DNA from: Aplidium turbinatum
Lineage: Eukaryota; Chordata; Ascidiacea; Aplousobranchia; Polyclinidae
Direction of reading: 5' to 3'
Length of the DNA stretch: 64,000 bases
Assembly (NCBI GenBank): GCA_918807975.1
Contig: OU964921.1
Location: 7,349,498 to 7,413,497 of the forward strand
The notes under the pieces were generated by a model. The model saw nothing but the letters and a program-made list of their open reading frames with translations, did no database searches and had not been told where the DNA came from. Both the position numbers and the translations under genes were made by a program. Each line of letters begins with the position of its first letter. Position 1 is the stretch's first letter. Positions 57,998 through 64,000 of the stretch are shown here, in pieces.

Positions 57998-60415
57998 TCA
58001 CCCTCTTTCCACCTTACTGGCAAGTTCATCATGGATATGGGTCTTGCTTCTATTGGAAGGATAAATAATAAATAAACTCAACTGGCAAGCACCGAAAACT
58101 ATTCCAACAAAATTGGGTATCTGCAATGTAAAAAATCACCGTTTGTTACATTAAACACAGCAGTCAAAACTAAATTTTGAATATATATTATATAAACAAA
58201 AATGTCATTTTCTTTACCAGGTTATAGCATTTAAATATGCTAAAAATATTGCTTTATGCTAATGAATCTTACCATTATGAAGTAATCATCATAGATCACA
58301 CCATAGAAATACCACAGCAACGCGCATAGAAAGTAGAGAAATGATAAAATGAAGGAAAGATTTTCTGTGCTTTTTCTTCGAATGACTGAAGACTATAAAA
58401 AATAGAAAAATTTTCATGAAGACTGAATTAATACCACTGTACATCACATAATATAAATAAAAATTGACAATATAATTACTGCATATAATTGCTCCATAAA
58501 TACAGAGTAGTAGCTAATACAAATTATGCTATTGTGTCAGGTTATGCCTCTTAAGTCTTAAATACCGGCCAAGCCAAAAAACCTAACATCTGCTGTAAAA
58601 ATTATGCCAGATTCAGTTTGTTATGTACAAAAACACATATGTTCTAAGTTATGGTATGTTAATGGTCAATTACTACTACTGCATTACAGTGGAGAATACA
58701 TTTGTATGCTAACCTTCGACATTTAAACCATCAATATAAAACTATGTTGCTTGAAACGAGTATGATAACAGCTAAAAGCATAATCATCAATCAATACACT
58801 TGTAAGCACAAACATACCGCTGCACTTAATGGCGCTGCATAGTTGAAGACATTAAATGCTGAGCATATCACACCATGGTGATATGTAGCATTTGGCCCCT
58901 CCACAGTAATGTATTTTGTGTACCCCAACATCAAGAAAAGAAATAAGAACATTACAAATACAACTCCCAAGATGTTAGTCTGAAAAAACAACAAGAAAAG
59001 TGAGCTTTCCAAATTTGCTGACAAGATATGTCACTGATCGGTACAAAAAAGATCTTGTAAACAACAAAAAACGTAAAGACGTGGAATTTACTAAACATAC
59101 CTTCTTTTTGGAATAGATATAAAATATTGCAGTATATATTCCTTCGATTATTGATCCAGTAAGATTGACAAAAATGACGATGCTGTCATTGATAAGTAGG
59201 CCATACTTAGCCCACAATGTGCAACTACAACACAAAAATTTAAAAACATTTTAATTGAAAAATTTCCCTACACAATCCACTCAGTTAATCAGACTACACA
59301 ATGGCCAAACCAAATTGGTCAGATAAAGAAATCATCTTGTTCATTTTAGGAAAAATAGCAGAGCTTCAGAATGACATTACAAAGTGGCTGATGCAGTGTT
59401 TTCATATGTAATGCAAATTCAGTTCATGCAATTGAAACATATTACAATACCATCACTTTTAAACCAACGTAATATATGATAGCTTTATAGCAATAACTAG
59501 AAAAAATACCAGATAAAAACATTAAATAAATAATTAAAAAAACTATTATTAAGAGTACCACACAAAGCATGAAGTGAATGGAAGAACAAAATATCCCTTT
59601 GTAGATCTCTGGCGACAAACTGCCCGAATAACTTGTCTAAAAAAACAAAAAAACAGTATTATTATATATATTGTCGTCACATACCTGGCCTATATGTAGT
59701 GAAATAAAGTCATTTATTATATATCTGGGTACTAAAAAGATGTAAATTAGGCTACCTTTTACAACAACAAAAAAACATTACTTATAAAAGGAACTTTTCT
59801 CCATACAAAATTAACAGGATAGGCTAGAAGCAAAAATTCACTAAAGAAATTATGCAGTACTTTGACTGCGTTTGATGGGATTGACCGTCTTTAATAAAAA
59901 TTTCAGTTTGACATTACCAAGCTATGAAAATTTTTAAAACAAGTTATAAATTTGAATCGGACTGTGTCATAATCAAGAAATTAGTTGAGTTTACAGACTA
60001 GCCCTATGACCCACATTGCACCATTTTAAACAATTAGTAATAACAATGTAGCCAATCATTAAATGGTATCATATATTGCACTAGTATTGAGAAGTCTAGC
60101 TGTGCAGCAATAATACTTAAAACAAACTGTTTTAGTGGTGGATAGAACAATTTATTAAAAGTTTAATTTTATAAGAAATCTCTAGTGTTCATCTCTGATG
60201 GCAGTGTCACTGATCAAACGGTCGTTGCACAACTACTATAAAAAACACAATCTTGGAATTGTTTTGCTGTCAAGTAAAAAAATTAAGCTATGCAAAAGAT
60301 ATGGAGTATGATAAGTAATATATTAAAACATAAACACATACATTCCACTTAGAAATAAGAGAACATTCACTGCTGTTGCTGAAAATGAAACAACATCTTT
60401 GATATTCAACTGCAT
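57998..60415 (-). CDS. SLC50A1: SWEET sugar transporter (SLC50 family)
   Basis: SWEET proteins are membrane uniporters that move sugars down their gradient. Exons on the minus strand, 5' to 3': 60415-60342, 59636-59559, 59224-59101, 58979-58818, 58392-58273, 58120-57998. Phases agree and give 226 residues, near the usual 221. All introns are GT-AG. The start is MQLNIKDVVSFSATAVNVLL, the first membrane helix. Helix 2 has RSTKGYFVLPFTSC with the conserved proline, helix 3 YGLLINDSIVIFVNLTG with the conserved Asn, helix 5 FNVFNYAAPLSAA, then IRRKSTENLSF before helix 6, and helix 7 IPNFVGIVFG with the conserved Pro-Asn. The two three-helix repeats (MtN3/saliva) are complete, with a short cytoplasmic tail ending KVERG. 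The gene symbol is by orthology to the single human member. No polyadenylation signal was assigned. Confidence 0.93.
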
Positions 60416-60771
60416 CCTCTCTTTGTTACATTTAGTGTTGCTTCCAGCTGTACAAACCTAATTAAAACAATACTTGCACGTTATATTATAAAGTCAACAA
60501 GTTCATAATAAAATTATACATGTAAAATATATTAGTCGCCTGAGGTAGATCTGGATGCTATCTTTATCCAACAGTATAAAAAACAAGCCAATAGAATATT
60601 TGCCACCAAATACTTTGGGATGTGACAGAAAAATGTTTAACAGCCATATACAATTTCAAGAAATTGTTGGTCACCTGCATGGTGAAACCATCTGCATGAT
60701 GCTCAAAAGGACATTGTGTAGCCTATGGTATGACACTGCTTCAAAGCATGAGCTGTATGCGTACATACATA

Positions 60772-60829
60772 CTATGCAAACAAGAAGCAAATCTGTAATG
60801 GTATCAAGATTTGCTTCTTGTTTGCATAG
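60772..60829. repeat. Perfect 23-bp hairpin with 12-base loop
   Basis: CTATGCAAACAAGAAGCAAA and three more bases are exactly inverted after the loop GTAATGGTATCA. The stem size is similar to a miRNA precursor arm, but the perfect pairing suggests a small foldback repeat. Confidence 0.85.
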
Positions 60830-61574
60830 GCTAGTTTATTCATTCAATCGCATAATTGTCTTCGGTCGGATGTTGTGAGCAAAGGAAAAGAGTCACATAA
60901 CAAACATTAACTTGTAAGGAAGAGGAGAATGTTTCTTAAATTTTCTTTTGCGTAATTGTCTATAACGTCTAAAAGTGAAGTGCAGAAGATAAGGTCGCCT
61001 AACAGATACGCGTGTTCAAAAGAAAAACAAACGACTTTGATACAGTGTCATGATGTAATCTCATACTGTGCGAAACATCGCACTCACAGCAAATCAGTCG
61101 CATTTTACATCGCTTTGCAACATATCTTCGCACAGCTGGATTTTGTCGAGTGAAAGAACGAAAAAAATAAAGAAATGATCATATGCGCTGTCGCATCCAT
61201 ACGCAGAGCGTAAGTGGCCATGCAGCAACTATAATCAAAGGCACAAACAATGAAAGTTCACGTTGTGACATAAAAGAGAGGTTAATATAAAACTAAGCCC
61301 AATTGCTGCAGTTATCGGAAAAATGCTTTGATTGTACAACATTTGCTGAGACAATCCTGGCAATGCAGTATGATAAAACACGACACAAATTAACTCTCTC
61401 AAATTTAATCAGAATTCTTAACAGTTGTAGGATTGTATTGCATGTTTGTAATGCTTATGGTAACCAGGTTAGCACATACATTCCGAACAATAACGCCCAT
61501 TCACGATAAACCTTTCTTGAGCAAATTGGTGAAACGTATCAATCGAATAATCGTACCAAAATGTCTGGCAAATA

Positions 61575-61660
61575 GTTTAGCTTGTTTTTATTTCTGACCA
61601 TCACAATGAAAAACAATATATGCCAAACATAACAGAGGTCTAGAAAAAGATAGAAGTGCC
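61575..61660. repeat. Dispersed repeat, pair with 62843-62925
   Basis: TTATTTCTGACCATCACAAT and CAAACATAACAGAGGTCTAG recur in the same order at 62843-62925, and part of the sequence is inverted at 62715-62770. Family unknown, non-coding. Confidence 0.7.
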
Positions 61661-61957
61661 AAAACACGGACGTTACAACATCCATGATACCAAATCAGGA
61701 CAATCAGTTCAAATTATGGCACAGTTGCAACACCAATAGGTGATACTATTAACCAATTTCGTCTGTAGTAGCCTACTACTGTGAAAAACATTATTTACAG
61801 CACTCAAACAATATTGACCTTATAAAATTATTCAACAGGCATAAAGATTAGGCTACACAGTTGCACTGCTGATAATAATGAGCTACAATGACTTGACATA
61901 CCTGGCTTACCAAAGTATGGACAATATTAAACCCAAAATCAATAAGTTTGAGTGATA

Positions 61958-62229
61958 TGGTTGGTTTTGAATCTTTTCTTTATCCTCCGACTGTCAAAGC
62001 CTTGATAGGTTATTCTTGGAAGTTTCACATACTTGTAGAGGTTTTTGACGCAGGGCCAGTTATCAACAAGATTGACAGAGTAAAGTTTCTGATGGTTCCC
62101 GGGAAATTATTCATTCCATTAGGTGCCGCTGAATGAAGAGCAGTCCTTAGAATGCGTAGCTCAAGCGCACACCCCGAGAGTCGCACCAGCGCCGCTGTCA
62201 CGTGCTAACAAACTAAGCTATTGGGACAG
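61958..62229 (-). mobile_element. SINE family A, near full length
   Basis: The body matches the 6571-6877 copy. The head on the minus strand is decayed (CCCAATAGCTTAGTTTGTTAGC and GCGACTCTCGGGG). Confidence 0.75.
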
Positions 62230-62427
62230 TAACATCTTATTCCAACCTGTTTCAATCACAATCCATGAAAAGCATCAGGTTGTTTTTCCAGGCACCAGCA
62301 GTTGAGTCTTGTGTTGAATTGAAAGTTTTGAAACTCTTGAGAACTTGAACGTCAGTCAGAACTCTGACTCTGCTTTAAATTTATAGAGTTGCCAGACTCT
62401 TCGACTGGCGCTTTGTTGTAATAAGAG

Positions 62428-62659
62428 CAGGGCCGGATTTAGCTGATGGAGGGCCAGGGGCACTTTTAGATCGGGGGGCTCCGTGCAAAAAAATTTCTTC
62501 TACGTCTACTGTAGGTTGTAGCATTAATCCAGCACTGCACAGCATTTTGCAGAAACTTCAAAGGCTGAAAGAAAAAATTGTAATAACACAAAATCGCATT
62601 TTTTTCATGTCCGGAGCTCGGGTCACCCGCACCTTCTGCCCCCTCTAAATCCGGGCCTG
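62428..62659. mobile_element. hAT MITE, CAGGGCCGGATTTA family
   Basis: The ends CAGGGCCGGATTTA and TAAATCCGGGCCTG are flanked by a perfect 8-bp duplication AATAAGAG (62420-62427 and 62660-62667). It is 232 bp, non-coding. Confidence 0.92.
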
Positions 62660-62714
62660 AATAAGAGTATTAAAATTAACAACTTTAAGCTAAAATTCGG
62701 ACTTTAGAAGCAAA

Positions 62715-62925
62715 AATACCTTTGCTATGTTGACGTGTATTGTTTTTGATATGATGGTCAGAAATAAAAACAACTGAACTGAACTGAACTGAATATTTGA
62801 AAACTTAATAAAGCGTCTCTTTTGGGTAAAGTTTAATGTAGCAGCTTGTTGTTATTTCTGACCATAACAACGAAAAAACAATACACGCCAAACATAGCAG
62901 AGGTCTAGAAAAAGGAGAAGCGACA
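62715..62925. repeat. Dispersed repeat with inverted part and GAACT run
   Basis: 62843-62925 is a direct copy of 61575-61660. 62715-62770 is its partial inverse, followed by AACTGAACTGAACTGAACTG, so the segment forms a loose inverted repeat. Confidence 0.6.
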
Positions 62926-63414
62926 AACCCAGACAAAATCACGTACTTGTTACTAAAACAGTGCAATTAGTATAAAATATAAAACTGTAACAACGCTTTT
63001 ATAGAATTTGAAGACTAAAAAACCAAGAGAAAAAATCATTTTACTAAAAACTGTTGAAAATGTAGCCTACCTGTATTTTCTTTTCTAATAAACCAACAAA
63101 AACTTCATTTTTTAAGAAAGTAAAAAAAATAAGAAAGATAGAAATTTCTTAATGTAAAATATATTTCAGTGAGTAATGTTAGTTGAGTTTAAAATTATTT
63201 TGCCATTGTTGACAGAAAATAGTTGAAAAATGGCCAATTTTATGACAAACCTATAAATACAAATTTGTTTAATTGTTTTAGGTTAAATATCAGATTAAAT
63301 ATTTAGTCTGGCAACTTTGTGGACACCTGTCACAATTAGAAAACTCGCTGTAACGATTCCACACCTCAGTCAACTGTTTTGCAATCACCCAGCTGATCAG
63401 CTGATCGATCTGGT

Positions 63415-63592
63415 TGATTGAAAATTTTATCCTCGGAATAGGAAAGCTTCTTGCAGAGCTTAATCCTGGCAGTGTCGCATACTTGCAGAGGCTTTGAATC
63501 ACTTACGCAGGTCACCGAGATTGACAGAGTAAAGTTTCCGATCGTTGAAGTCTTGTTGCCAGAGAATTATTCCATCCATCAGATGCCCCTTA
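63415..63592 (-). mobile_element. SINE family A, head missing
   Basis: The tail and body match the 10312-10503 copy, with CTTCTTGCAGAGCTTAATCC and TTATTCCATCCATCAGATGC. Confidence 0.7.
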
Positions 63593-64000
63593 TTTCTTGC
63601 GAAAATAACCTCTTAAGAAAATTGTCAAAGTGAATGATTGAGTTTGAGATGCCTGAGCACGATTGTAGAAGTGGTTTATTCTGAATTATTCTGCCTGAAT
63701 GACAGTGGTGTTTGGACGCATTTTGGAATTAAAACAGCAAACATAAAATGTGCTTTTAGAATTTTAATACATGCAACAATACCACCAAATTATTAACCAC
63801 TTAAAAGTGTAAAAATATCTCCAATAAAAACATTAGCTGTTCAAAGCCAGCATTTGATTGATATGATGTGCTTTGATGTTGTGTCATTGTAGCAACTATC
63901 CAATGTAATAGAGTAGTTGACTGGTTGTCGATGACCCTGTAATTGAAATGGTGTGTTTTCAAGTATCTCTTCTGGTCAGGCTGTTGTCTGTAGGCCCACT
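63593..64000. other. No gene seen
   Basis: AT-rich sequence at the window edge without recognised exons or repeats. Confidence 0.35.

Larger units (their letters stand above)
60416..61957. other. Upstream of SWEET, no gene confirmed
   Basis: It holds the SWEET 5' flank, a perfect hairpin (60772-60829) and the first copy of a repeat (61575-61660). Plus-strand frames at 60555, 60956 and 61303 have no recognised domain; the first runs through the hairpin. Confidence 0.4.

Noticed and set aside
60555-60878. 107-codon open frame upstream of SWEET
   Set aside because: It runs through the perfect hairpin and has no recognised domain or splice support.

Overview
The window is nuclear DNA from an animal. 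Its genes are split by many spliceosomal introns with GT-AG borders (two or so look GC-AG), intergenic and intronic DNA is AT-rich, and repeats are tRNA-derived SINEs, non-LTR (LINE) fragments and very many cut-and-paste DNA transposons. The two recognisable host proteins (CPSF1 and a SWEET sugar transporter) and the repeat style fit an invertebrate, perhaps a deuterostome such as a tunicate or echinoderm. The sequence alone does not settle the species. No bacterial, plasmid or CRISPR features are present.

Layout. 1-9.7 kb: the 3' part of an unrecognised plus-strand gene encoding a Ser-rich protein with a basic tail (exons from about 1.3 or 4.8 kb to a stop at 9297). 9.8-23.3 kb: a transposon graveyard with nested insertions: a palindrome-rich element (9.8-11.9 kb), a LINE split by a hAT-type element (12.1-14.7 kb), a hAT element carrying a SINE that carries another hAT that carries a MITE (14.9-19.3 kb), and a further composite (19.5-21.2 kb). 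23.57-47.0 kb: a complete CPSF1 gene, for which I could place 35 coding exons that join in frame into 1472 codons plus stop. Its introns hold several transposons, minisatellites and a long perfect palindrome. 47-57.7 kb: mostly repeats, including a decayed LINE, SINEs, a 2.8 kb hAT element with a second hAT inside it, a tandem duplication and smaller hAT-type elements. One orphan candidate first exon lies at 53.1 kb. 58.0-60.4 kb: a complete six-exon SWEET (SLC50) gene on the minus strand. 60.4-64 kb: SINEs, a small hAT MITE and unassigned DNA.

The host genes show no operon-like relation. CPSF1 is a housekeeping mRNA 3'-end processing factor and SWEET a membrane sugar uniporter. The dominant theme is hAT-type transposition: at least a dozen elements end in CA/TG-like inverted repeats and are bounded by matching 8-bp direct repeats, often nested. 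The most unusual host-gene observation is that a CPSF1 exon end together with its 5' splice site is the first unit of a 13-unit, 23-bp tandem array.
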